Source: Mesocentrotus franciscanus (Eukaryota; Echinodermata; Echinoidea; Camarodonta; Strongylocentrotidae). Taken from it: 64,000 nt of DNA. Location of the stretch: positions 15,620,374 through 15,684,373 of the forward strand of contig CP137680.1 in assembly GCA_037976565.1 (NCBI GenBank). The letters are read 5' to 3'. The notes beneath the pieces were generated by a model, which was not told the DNA's origin, made no database searches, and was given only the letters and a program-made list of their open reading frames with translations. The stretch's first letter is position 1. Each line of letters starts with the position of its first letter. This document shows positions 14,399 to 26,186 of this stretch, piece by piece. Made by a program: the position numbers and the translations under genes.

Positions 14399-14978
14399 GG
14401 CCATTTCGTAATAATTATAATTATAGTGCTTATATAGCGCCTAACACTTACTTTATCAGAAGTCTCTAAGCGCTCTACAATAATGCAGCATGAATACCCT
14501 GGCTTTAGCAGTGCAGCTGTTACGCGCGCTGCGTTTCAAGGAATACATTCCTACCACGTACCCATTTACTTCACCTGGGTGGAGTGTGGCAAATGTATAT
14601 CAATGTCTTGCCAAAGGACATTAGTGCAGCGGCGGGACTCGAACCGCGGACCGTGATCGACAGTCCGGCGACGTATCCACTCGACCACAACACCTCTACT
14701 GTAATGTAACCAAATTTATACTTAAGTGCCTCGATACGAATTATTTCATTCACCTGTTATACGAATAATTGTATTTCAAAAGTCAGAATGCGTATTGCAC
14801 ATAATTGTTGTTAGATAGGGCAAGCCATAATGTTTGTCCTACCTAGCAACAACTAATGTATGCAATTTAAATTCAGACTATTGAGATGCATTTATTCGTA
14901 ATATGTGAATGAAATCATTCGTATCAAGACGCTTCACAAAACGATAAGAATAAGTTTGGTTTCATTACAAAAATGGCC
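14399..14978. mobile_element. Fold-back MITE (TA target site) carrying a nested SINE
   Basis: The ends are inverted repeats, GGCCATTTCGTAAT on the left and the reverse complement of GGCCATTTTTGTAATG on the right, each flanked by TA (14397..14398 and 14979..14980), as in Tc1/mariner-type elements. The match runs inward for most of each arm: GATACGAATTATTTCATTCAC on the left pairs with GATACGAATGATTTCATTCAC in the right arm's complement. Without the SINE the element would be about 287 bp. It encodes no transposase. Confidence 0.8.
14413..14700 (-). mobile_element. tRNA-derived SINE, near full length
   Basis: On the minus strand the head carries a pol III A-box-like TGGTCGAGTGG (14677..14687) and a perfect B-box GGTTCGAGTCC (14635..14645). 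The body contains CTTGGCAAGACATT-like and TGGGTACGTGGTAGGAA-like words, and it ends at GGCGCTATATAAGCACT with an AT-rich tail. A 5-bp GTAAT flanks both sides (14408..14412 and 14701..14705) as target-site duplication. It is the most complete of five related copies in this window. The tRNA-like head is not a functional tRNA gene because cloverleaf pairing is poor. Confidence 0.85.
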
Positions 14979-15270
14979 TATATTTTGTAGGAGCAGAAAT
15001 TTAATATTTTCATGACATCCTCTAAACATCCTATCCTGCATTCGATGTCTTGACATTTTCCCTATCTTCTCATGCCTTCCCTTAAAATTCTTCGATCGAT
15101 AAATCGGTAGGAAAGGAAATATAATAATTACATGTCACCTTCTAAGCATACTATTATGATATTTATCATGAATGTCTTTATATTATCCCTATATTCTCAT
15201 GCCTTCCTTTAAAGTTTTTCAAGCCAATAATCGGTAGTAGCGGAAATATAATCGTTTCATGTCACCTTCT

Positions 15271-18200
15271 TAACAAAGCGATGTTGTAGTTGGTTGACTG
15301 AATTAAGGAAGAGCAACGTGTGGTTTATGAGTCCTTTCTCTTCAACTCCTTCGGCGGGTTATCAACTAGTCTTCGAGTTTTCTCTTGAGTATCTTCGATA
15401 GTAATAGATTAGGCACTCATGCCTCGGGCTCGACACTTTTGAAGCAAGACTCACTAGAAAGATTGTAACACCATGAGCAAGCTTCCTTCTCTTGGAGGTT
15501 GCCGATCTGTCTCCATTTTTATGTCTTCCTCGCCTTCATTTAGTCCATCGTCCTCACCGTCCTCATTGCATCATTCGAAGACACATTAACCCCAGACAGC
15601 TCCATCTTTATCCATCTTTCGCCCCCTTCCTTGCCCTTTCATAACCTGCTGAAAACTGCACTAAATTCTGTCTTCGAAATTTAAACATACGCTCGCCACT
15701 AGCTCTAAAGAAATCGGTCTTCATTTTATTGAGAATATTTTTGTTTATGTATTTGGTTCCAGCAAGGGTATACAGAAGTTTGTCATTATTTTTGCTATTT
15801 CTATAGTCCCATAATATATTTTGTGGGGTGATGGTTCTACATATTATATATATTTTTGGTGTATACTTTGTATTAGTAATGCAATAACGATCCCTTCATT
15901 CCTAAAATTATCACGCTGATGCAGTCATAATAATTACAGAGGTATTTCAGATTCGATTAATTCCTCGTGGTATATATAATGCCAATATTTATTGCTTCGA
16001 CTGTGAACCAACAATTATTCAACATTCATGCATTAAGAAAAGGGATATGACTTGCTTCTTTTTTTGCAATCTATATGTTTTCAGTGCTCCTGCGGGTAAC
16101 ATAACGGTAAGACACTGATGCGCATCCCTTGACTATCCCGTCATCTATTCATTAGCTCTCCGTTCTTCAAGAACGAAGATTCCAGGGCTTATCTATACGC
16201 GTAGCCTCTGGTATAAATTCATATTCAGTTTCAAAAGTCATTGGTTAAGTTCATAATTTTGGCATGATAATTATGATTTACTGTTTTTGTACGAGAGAAA
16301 AATATGCAACATAGCCCAATGTAAAACAAGATGAATTTTCAAGGCTTAAATTACAACTTAATAGGCCCTGGATGGTTCATCAATTTAAAACTAAATTATT
16401 TCCGTAATATAATTGCTAAAAAAATTAGATATTTTCATTCTAAATCAGATTTAGTTTTGGTATTTTAGCGTCCCTAGTTATTGACCATGTGTTTTATCAA
16501 AACTTTTGTAGCCAGAATATGAATATTATTGCGAGGGTATATCCTCGAGTAGTAAGTTCATAATTATTGAACACGTTTTTATTTTTTACATGAGCGTCTG
16601 TAAGTGACAAACTTGTGACATAAATATAAACATTATCAAAGAAAATTAGTGATGTCAGTTGATTCACTTTGTTCTGTTAATTCACGATGCGTCAATCGCT
16701 TTTCACAGCCTTTTTTTTATTCACATGTATTACATTTGCTAATTCTTTTGATTCTGTTTGCTTTTACGAGTGAATATAACATTATACTCAAAGTGGCCAG
16801 CATTATGATGGACAAAAAAGTGTTAAAAAGAGTAATTCAGCAGGCTGCTCTAGTCAAGCATTAAGAATAATTCATTGTAACAATTCAACGGGAAAACGTT
16901 ACAATTTTCTTCGGTTGGTTTATATCTTTTGTCCGTTACAAAAAAACCTTTTACGGTTTCGAGTGATCTCTCTGATCTCTCAATTCCACAGCAACTTTAT
17001 AAGCTTCAGAGCCAAAACATCATTTTCGGCAAATGTTCCTAGATAACAAACATTTTTGGTTGTCCATAATGAAGTTTAATCGAGCTTAGATGTCGTTATT
17101 AGTTATTTTATGTAGGCTAATCAAACTATAAGAGTAACATAAGACGGCAAAACATATGCATGTTCCTATAGTAGAATGTAAAAGCAGGCAAGGGAGTGGA
17201 AATAAAGCCGAGATTAAGAAAATGAAAAGTGGAAGTTATAGGGTATGCATGGGAAATGAAACAAAATCAATAAATCGATTTAGCACATTTAATTGTGTTG
17301 ATGTGTTTCATTCGGAGATCTTGTGATGGAAGACTTCCGATAGTCTAGGGATTCTGCAAATTCATTACTTGTTTCTCTGAAAAATACAATTTATGACATC
17401 CTACAGTAGTTTTGAAGCCCCATCACAGAATGACTCTTGTAGTTGTAGATTCATGATTTATGTTCAATAATTGTTTTTTTATCATACTCGCAACGTTCGA
17501 ATATGCTATATGATGTATGAATGAATCTCGGAAAGTAATTTGTAAGATTGTCAAGGAAAGCAGAGAAGATTCGGTAGGGAGTCAGCGCAAGGTTTGTCTC
17601 GCCCCGAGTAGTGGGAAGGAGAGACGAAATCATCACCGCATCGAACAGTCGAGTGGAAAATAGAACTATTATTTGCGATGAATCTTCTAAATTTTGCCTT
17701 GATGCAATCCCATGAGGTCTCAAAGGATTTGTGTAACAATGTTTGGTTTAGCATAACAGTTTAAATATTTAGAGTCTATTGTTTTCCTGGATGTAAAATC
17801 TCGATATAGAAATGGAAACATGTCGCTTTATTTAACATGTTTCTCCATTTACACTGAAAATCGCCGAATTATATTCATACTAATTTTTGCCTAGGGTATA
17901 CCCTTAAACTTTACCAGAATGATTAGTAAATGAATATCATCATTATATCATTTATTTATTGTCTTCTTCCAAAACAAAAGAAGAAACTTTCCAACCAGGT
18001 GAATCATGTGACATAAAATTACCCAACTTATACAAAATGTATAAAATAAGTACATTCATATCAAAAATATCAAATGCATAAAAAGTATGAATAAATAGAT
18101 ACAAATTACATAGAACATAAAAGGATAAAGGGAAGAAGACTAGAAGGAAGAAATAGAGAAGATGTTGATACTAATCAAAGGATGACACTATCTTGAATTT

Positions 18201-19439
18201 CGTTTTAGTAAACCATCTTTAAAGCATATCATTCAATCGTTGCAGTATTTTTGTTTGAATTGCCAAATACAGTTGCTTGCGGTTTTGTTTTTGTTTTTAT
18301 TTTTGCCTCATGTTCTCGTCCTGATTTTTGAAAAATTCCACTTTCTTAAATGATTTTGCCAGTATTTTTTATTGTAAGCCAAAAAGAGAAAACTAGCGAA
18401 AATTTTCATCTACTTAGTTACAAACACAATTTTTAATTTTTTTTTTATTATCACTTTATTTATAGCCGACAAATGGTAATTGACAAAAATGTAGCCATAT
18501 ATTACAACCGACCACTTATGTGGAAATAAGTTTTGATACCAATTTACTTGATTTTGATTTCTTGATTTTTGTTTGAACTTTTTCTTTTACAACTTCACAA
18601 ACCACACAATAGACGGAGTCATAACATAAATTAAAATGAATGAGGATTATAAGAATTATTTTCTACAATAATAGCCTAATCAGATAATACCATGACCACA
18701 CATGGCACAAGATAGTTTGCTTTCGTTCTCGAGATTGCAAAATTTTGGGTGATTGTGAAAGCTTACAAAACATTTACAACAACTTAACAAGAAATTTCAA
18801 ACGAATACATTTATCTCTATGACTATATTTTTGGTTGGTAATGCTAATTTGTTGAAGGAAGACTTACTGTTGTACGTTTAATGGAGCAAATGAATTAATT
18901 CACCGAACGCCAGTAATGTAGTTACGAATTGAATTATTAAGTTTATTATCAGGAAAAGCGATAAGATATATTATTACCCATGATTCCAAAAGAAATAAAA
19001 ATCAGATTTTCAGAAATAGATCAAAAAGTAAATAAAAGTCCTCGTGCGTGGGAAACTGCTGACAAGAGGCTACTTGTTGATGAGCCACTGAACAACAAGA
19101 TAGCCATTATACATTACATGCTATATCCATTAGACTGATAGTACTATCTAGATATCAAATAGACATTGATATCTAGCACGTCTATAGGAAGACGCTACGA
19201 TATGAGTCAATTTAGATGAATTTCCGTTTGTGGACATGGTTACTTTGATTAGCTTTAATTTATCAGGAATTTTAAAAATTAGTTTCATAAAGGCTCATTT
19301 TGTCGGCTGCCCACAAAAAGGCTTTTGTTGCCATTTTTACAAAACATAGCTCTTACAGCTTACTTACAAACAGCCGACGATTTACAGATGAATCATGAAT
19401 GAATAGAGCCATGAAAAAATCACCATCTATACACTTCAA
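15271..19439. other. Non-coding stretch
   Basis: No gene is recognised. A GC-richer patch at 15450..15640 has a short acidic minus-strand open frame (see findings). Other open frames (16649..16864 plus, 17451..17754 minus) lack domain signatures. The sequence is AT-rich with T-runs around 18285 and 18436. Confidence 0.5.
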
Positions 19440-19728
19440 TAATTTAAATTCAGTTCAATTCAAATCTTATTAGGAAATATCATTGCAACAAAATGGTTGG
19501 ATTGCAATAATTTTCCATTTCACCGTCTTAGTAATTTCTGCGCGATTTCAGACTTGCATTCAGTGTGTGCAGAGTTTGTACATTCCAAAGGAAAGCACAT
19601 CTTGAGGAGAACGGAGGTCGTGCTAGAGCCCCCTCCTAGCGGATGGGAGATAGGGATAGGAGCATCAGGAGTACCACTGGATGATGGTGGCTGTGAGGGC
19701 TGGATGATAGGCAGCCAATATTGTTTGA
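19440..19728 (-). mobile_element. Probable non-LTR retrotransposon 3' end, minus strand
   Basis: An open frame on the minus strand runs from about 19728 to a TGA at 19520..19522. Its Pro/Ser-rich first half is followed by a Cys-containing segment (LKMCFPLECTNSAHTECKSE) and KLLRR at the end. About 45 bases after the stop comes a short AAT-rich 3' end with tandem AATTGAACTG-like units, typical of LINE tails. An upstream stop truncates the frame. The link to a LINE rests on the tail, not on a recognised reverse transcriptase motif, so it is tentative. Confidence 0.4.
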
Positions 19729-19742
19729 TTACATTTTATTAG

Positions 19743-22700
19743 TATGCAACGGAAATATAATATTATGGTCATGATATCCGATTTCAAATAACATTCTAAA
19801 TCTATCAAACACATATTTTGTTCTTTTCTTTTATATCTCCGAAAACCCGAAAGAAAATTTCACTTCATTGTGAAATAAAATCATAACATTTAGTATAATT
19901 TGATGACTTGATAATATTCTATAAATGCATGGCTTCAGTGAGATATACTCAGTCATACAAGCAATTGCCTCTTTGGTTGAATGTAATTATGAAGAATTTA
20001 AAAATTGAAAACAAAATGGTGAATATTCTGAAAGGGAGCCCATCTACTGTCCAAAATGACCAAAACAGCTTCCTTTTGTCATGGTTTTGGGACTAAAGAG
20101 AACGGGTCCAAATCAAAATGAATCTATAAACCTCTATGTTGGTCTATTGTTGAACTAAGAATATCTCATCTTCCCACAACTTGTGACCGCAACCATTGAT
20201 GTGGTTTACTCCATGAATATCCATCTCAACATTTAACGTATTAATTGATGTGAGTTTCCGAAGTGATCAGAAATATGACTCTATTTTACACCCTGCACTT
20301 TGTTTGGGGGTAATGGAACGACTATCCATGGACTACCATCTCCGTGCAGGTAACTCCAACCTGAAAAATGTCCCATAGATTATTTGGACAACTCCATGTA
20401 TATTATGAAGAGCAGTTGTTTTAGGGGGTAATTGCCCGGTGATACTCCTAGGGGTAACTTCTGGTTAATTGTCCTAGGGTAGGGTATTTTGTCAAAGGGT
20501 CAGATGACCTGGGGCAATTGTCTTCGAGGGTAAACGTCCGGGGTTGTCATCCGAGGTGGTAGCTTTGGGTGTAGCTGTCCACGAAAGTAATTTGAACAAT
20601 CGATATTCACTAAGCTGTCAACGAGTACAATGACTTCTTGAAACTGACATTGCGATATATAATTATTTGCAGTTTTTTTAATTTTGTAACTATGAGGAAT
20701 CCCAATTTTGGAAAAGGTGGGGCTCTTTTTTAAGGTATTTTCAAAGGCTTAAATGATTGGCTATTTAGAATTACTATTGCTGATCAAGGATAAAATGCTC
20801 AAAATTATTATTAAAAATAATAACACCTTATTAATCGTACTCCGATTTTCCTGGTGAAACTTTTGATGTACACGATATGAAAACTTAAACTTGATAAATA
20901 TTGACAACCGTCCGTAGTTTCCAACATGGATTAAAAAAGACAAATTAACTGAGGTGTTGATCAATCATATCATCAATCATATCTACGAATAAACGATTGA
21001 ATGGTTGTGCTTTTCAAACAGTGACAAATGCATTCGAAAGAAAGCCACTTTCACCCTTTCACCTCGTGCGTGATATGGTTTTAAGAACTGAAGTCCATAG
21101 TCACCTGCTAAAATGTGTAGACTCAAGACAAAAACATTGCCGTTTAACTTAAGACTTGTATATTTCTTCTTTAAACTTTAAAATTCGATATAGGGAAATG
21201 TTTCCAACAAATTCACTCTATCACTACCCCACCTGCGAATATCCGTACCACGTACATCGAGAATATTTTTTAAAAATCTTCTTTTTATGACTTTAACCAT
21301 GTTTAGCTCAATCTAATGTCCCCCTCATATTCAATTCAACATTAAACATTTAAAATCTGAGGAAAATATCAATTTGAAATAAAGTAAACTGCAATAGTTA
21401 TGTTTTAGTCCTTACTTGATGATTATACTGATTTATAATGGCGATACAACAAAATAAAAATGTCTGCTTATTACTCAAATCAATCTAAATGATACAAAAA
21501 CTAAATGATAGAGTTTGTACAAATATAGAATGGCGACATCCCAAATTTATTTTTGCTCTACAATCCTGAGAGAGCCATAGATACAAGATTTGGATGTTGG
21601 CTTCGAAAACCACAGCATTTCCTCGATGTATTGACATCGACTGGCTAATAAGTTTTATGATTTCAATCAAGTGCTTTATAACCGTGAAGGCGGGCAACCT
21701 AGATACAGTGAAAACATCTCCCCCGTTATTGCTGAAATTCGGTCGTCGTGCTATTACGGGCCACCCATAAATCTTCCCTCTGACGTTTTTGTTGGCCATT
21801 TTTGGGTCGTCAAAATGGACCTTGTTTGCCGTGGGGCCATTGATGGTCAAATGATATGACTCATTGGTGTCAAAATGTATTTTTGTTAACACTGACGCTA
21901 AGTGAGAAACGTAAAATGATAATTGTAGCCAGATTCTCATTTACTATGGGATGTGCTCCTATCTTTCAATTAACACATAATTATAGAGGTTATCAATGTT
22001 TTTTCTGATTTGGGGCGGAGTTTGACATATAAGTTCATTTGCCTGATAAAATGTTTCATTACTACACCTGCCTGTCATATTGTCGATAAATAAATGTATA
22101 GTACAAATACCTCTTTAGTTGAACTTATACGCATTGAAAATGTTATTACTCCAGTATTTTTTTCAAGAACATTAAAGCACAATTAAAACAAAATCATTTT
22201 ATAAGTATGGGCATGGCGAAAGGCAGGAATTCAATCATTTAGGTAATATGATTTATATTTTTGAGTAGGCCTATGTGTGGTGTATTTCAATATGACATAC
22301 AGAATAAGCGAGTCATTCTGCTGAAGGAACTCTGAACTTTAACTCTTTATCAAAATGCGTTTTTAGAAATGTCTTGTCACAATATTTGAGATAAACACTT
22401 TCATCTGGAGATACCTTTCGTTTCAGTGCTTTGATATTTACTTATTTAGCTACAAATGTGTATTACAAAATATAACAACTGTTACCACAGCCAATGAGTG
22501 TTATTAGTGTCTCATCTACAAGTTCATAGAGATTTCGGTATTAAAAATGCTTTAAATTCGGGAAAAGTAATGTTCATCGAACTTTGAGAGCTATTGGTGT
22601 AAACCTTGTACACATTGCACTTTGTATCTTCTCATTGAAGAGTCCATATGGAAGCAATAAAACAAGCTATATTCGCGTTATGTGATTGTTACAATTTGTT

Positions 22701-25021
22701 TATTGCAACCTTTCATTTGAAAGACACACACCGCAAAGGTGAATGTGTTTCCCAGGATGTAGCATGGCATTTTAATTCTATCTGGCATTTATATATCTTT
22801 ATAACACCGTAAATCATACGCATGGTTTTCATTGTATGTAGATTTACTTCTTTTTAAACAAATTTACTTTACCTATTTATTTCGATGTTATGGGTGCTTA
22901 CAAAACAATCAATGATCTTTATTTGAGCAGGTCTATTAAGATTTATCCGTACTCCCATAACCTTTCAGAAATGGTGTGAAAGTTAAATCAAAACGTATTT
23001 CATTGAAAGAAAGAAAAAAATAATTTCAACAAATAATTGCCTAGTTCGAGGTAGGCTGGTACATTCTCAAGCACATTTTATTCAACATCCATAATTTGCA
23101 TCTGTATTTGAATTCCTATAAAAAAAATTGCATTAATTTTATTTTGAAATATACATACCCTTTAGCAAAGGCATCCAACTTTCGATCGAATCAACCTCAA
23201 AGCAAAGTTTCGATTTATTTTCCTTTGTATAATTTTCATATCATTTGTTTTAGCTGAACCAACTATAAATTGTTTTCGGGAGTTGTTCTCCATGCACAAA
23301 ACGTTGGTATTTGATATCGTAAAATTCTAACCAATAGTTGTCATTGAAATCCGGAACCACTGTCGTACAACAATATTCTAAGCTATATCTCAGTCTCATC
23401 GAAATACTTAATTCATGTCAATTAGCCAGATATTCAAACAACCTATAGTCATGTACCATTATTCTTTGTTACAACCTGACATACAAATAATGAGGAGGGG
23501 TGGGTCCTGATAGATAAACCTAGAAAATTATCACCATAATAATCACCTCAAATATCGTATAATTTGACACCATATATATTGTACTTGAATTGAAACATTT
23601 TGAATTTTTTATAAAGTACCAAATAGATATTTTCTACACCAATTTTTACCTGCATGAATTGAAATTATGTTTGATGATGTTATAAAGCAAGAGGGAACAC
23701 CAATGATTTTTTTTTTTGTTATTTTTTTTTTGTTGCACTAAACTTGAATTTGTTTCTCCCTATATTTGTTTGAGTGTTGGTCTATGTTTTTAACTCTTTT
23801 CCCTATTTTGATTGATTTGAAAAAGAAAACAAAGAGTTTTGTATAATATTTAGATTTACTTTTACATTATTGTCTTATTAAACCAGATTAGCCTCATCAC
23901 TATTAACAATGCTCTTCCCGAGGGCCCTGCAATTACCATGTTTTCTTATAATTTGGGGCTTTTTTTTTTAATGTTTTCGCTCAGTAAAAATGAGTTACTT
24001 TTAACTTTGTTTAGGAAAAATACCAAATTACACAGCTCCCGAACTATGATGGCGGGCTCCTATCACCTTCCATATATGAGAACCCTACTTGCTAAGAAAA
24101 ACTTTACTTTAACAGTATCCAAGTTTTAGAATTCCCTTCAAAATGATTAGAAAGAGAGACCCACTTTATATGGTTTCAGGAATGCACTAAGAAATTATTC
24201 CTTCACCAGTTTAAAAAATGATCTAATAGACAGCTCTTTGTAATGATTATTTTTGTCAAACATTTCATTGCTTTTAGCTTTCTCATCTCGCACCCATGCC
24301 TAGCATGTTTAGGAAATTTACCAGTCCCATCTTATTCTATACTACTATCTTTCTTCTTTGCTTTACTTTTAGCTTCATCTTTCTCTCTTTCTCTCCCTCT
24401 CATTCTCTATCCATTTTACCCACCTATATATCTATCTATTTATCTTCCTGCTTATCTATCAATCTGTCTATCCATCTATCATTTTTCTCTATATTTTCTT
24501 CTCTTCTATTTTTAGCCGTAACATGTATTCTTTTTCATTTCTCTTTTTGTCTCAGTCTAGTGTATGTGTATTTTATTTTCCCCCTGTTTATTAGGTAAGT
24601 AGTTTAATTCAGTGAACCTACACGCAACATTATAGCTTTTAAGTAGGTTCACTTTTCATTTCCGTATTTAATGATTAACAGAACATTCTTTCATGTCATT
24701 GATTACTATGATTCGGGACTATTTATTTCTATATTACATTTTAAAAATGTAAATGTTTCGTAAAATGTGTTATGCCTTTTAAATTTTGCAGGGAATATGA
24801 ATAAAAACAACCAATCAACCAGTCAATAATTGCCAGGTACTCATTCTATCCACCTGGGGGACAAAAGGATGGTATGATATTTGCGAAGTGTATAATTATC
24901 TTCACACTATTCCGTAGGTAAGAAAAGGTCTGAACTTTAAAGTTTGAATTAAATGAAAATTTATCTTTAAAAAAAAATTTTTCAATGCTATGTGACGGAC
25001 AAATTATGCTCGAATTTGTAC
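19743..25021. other. Non-coding stretch
   Basis: No gene is recognised. It contains the degenerate minisatellite at 20425..20590, an unassigned 151-codon open frame on the minus strand (21485..21940, see findings), GTAGGCCTAT at 22265, T-runs near 23706 and a pyrimidine-rich TCTATC stretch at 24360..24520 that generates spurious open frames. Confidence 0.5.
20425..20590 (+). repeat. Degenerate GGGTAATTGTCC-type minisatellite
   Basis: Words of the type AGGGGTAAYT and AATTGTCC recur in loose alternation with irregular 15-25 bp spacing, for example AGGGGGTAATTGCCC, AGGGGTAACTT, GGTTAATTGTCCTAGGG, GGGGCAATTGTC and GAGGGTAAACGTCC. This looks like a decayed short tandem array. Confidence 0.6.
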
Positions 25022-25023
25022 AG

Positions 25024-25024
25024 T

Positions 25025-25077
<53 letters not shown>
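25024..25077. repeat. Compound (CA)n(TA)n microsatellite
   Basis: A run of about 13 CA units passes directly into about 14 TA units. The minus-strand open frame across it encodes alternating Tyr-Ile and Cys-Val and is an artefact. Confidence 0.95.
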
Positions 25078-25080
<3 letters not shown>

Positions 25081-25973
25081 CAGGTATGGTGACACACTCT
25101 GAAGACTTTAATTGTTTTGTGACCCGGTAAAATTGAGAACTGTTTACAGCATGCTGTGTCAATATTCAAAATCCTTCGATGATAACCATTATTAACGATT
25201 TTTAAATATTCCGCCATATTGTCGTCTCATGGAAATATTATGTGATTCTATTTTTAGGAGTGAGGTTTAAAACACGTGTAATTAAAAGTTATCCAATAAA
25301 AAAGAAATAAATCAGCCTTATACTTGCAAACAAAAGAATCTTTCGATTTCTTTTCTTTCGTCCCTTATCATCTGGTTTTCTTTTTGTCTTTGAAATCCAG
25401 GTCATTAGGCTGTAAACTGTGGCGTCATGACTCCGATAATAACAACCTCATAAAGAGACCAAGGAGCAGTTCTAAGATTTGTTTTAGGGCCATAAAACTC
25501 TTTATCTCGTGCTAACCCTGGGCAGGGACAACACACCACCCTCGGTCCCAGCATCTATTTTTAGTCTTATTAACGAAGATAATAGTACGTTCGCTGGAAA
25601 TAGCTTCTAAAACGTGCATATGCCCATTTCCCCCCTTCCATCTATCATGTATATGGGGCGTAGGCAAAAGTTCAAAGAGAGCGTTTCAAAAATTTAGTAT
25701 AATTACTTCAAATTGGGAAAATAATGCCCTAAGTTGGGTGGATACATAATTACCCTCATGATACATTTTCAACCCAGTTTTTAAAAAGAATATGTTGTTT
25801 ATGTTACGTTACATTGATTAAGGAAAGACAAACGTAAAAAAGAAAGAAAACCGAGAAAAAAGAACAAAGATGGCGATATTATTGTTTTAAAATGAAATGA
25901 TGTATAAATTAGTCATAATGATTTATTCTTAGCATTATTAGTAGAACATTGTAGAATGGACAAGAAACGTCGT

Positions 25974-26186
25974 TAATAATAATAATAATGATGATGATAA
26001 TAATAATAATGGATTCTTATATAGCGCTCATGTCTGTCAGACATGACACTCCTGGTGTTCCACAATAATTACTACCCCAGATTTAGCATGGCTGCCATGA
26101 AGGCGCCCTAGCATTAATTGCTGCTAGGTACCCATTTACCTCACCTGGGTCGAGTGTGGCAAATGTTGATTAATGTCTTGCCAAGA
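25974..26186 (-). mobile_element. 5'-truncated SINE with (ATT)n tail
   Basis: An AAT/GAT microsatellite (25974..26011) is followed by TTATATAGCGCTCATG, a CCATTTACCTCACCTGGGT segment and AATGTCTTGCC, matching the body of the 14413 SINE in the same orientation. Homology stops at about 26186, before the pol III promoter head, so this copy is 5'-truncated or has another head. Confidence 0.8.

Larger units (their letters stand above)
14341..15270. repeat. Tandem repeat, period about 120-127 bp, broken by a transposon
   Basis: The words CATGACATCC (15011), CATGTCACCT (15131) and CATGTCACCT (15258) are each preceded by GAAAT(A/T)TAAT-like sequence and followed by CTTCTCATGCCTTCC-like sequence. An earlier partial copy (14360..14396) ends exactly where the 14399..14978 transposon begins and resumes after it at 14981. 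The array predates the insertion. Confidence 0.7.

Noticed and set aside
14625..14700. Possible functional tRNA gene
   Set aside because: The B-box is perfect, but the cloverleaf arms do not pair well and the sequence continues into a SINE body with a target-site duplication.
15755..15790. TTTGGTTCCAG word similar to the homeobox helix-3 codons
   Set aside because: The following bases do not encode NRR and no homeodomain surrounds it.
24243..24598. Hydrophobic frames resembling membrane proteins
   Set aside because: Arise from TCT/TAT-rich DNA; residues are Leu, Ser, Ile, Tyr repeats without helix boundaries or a family match.
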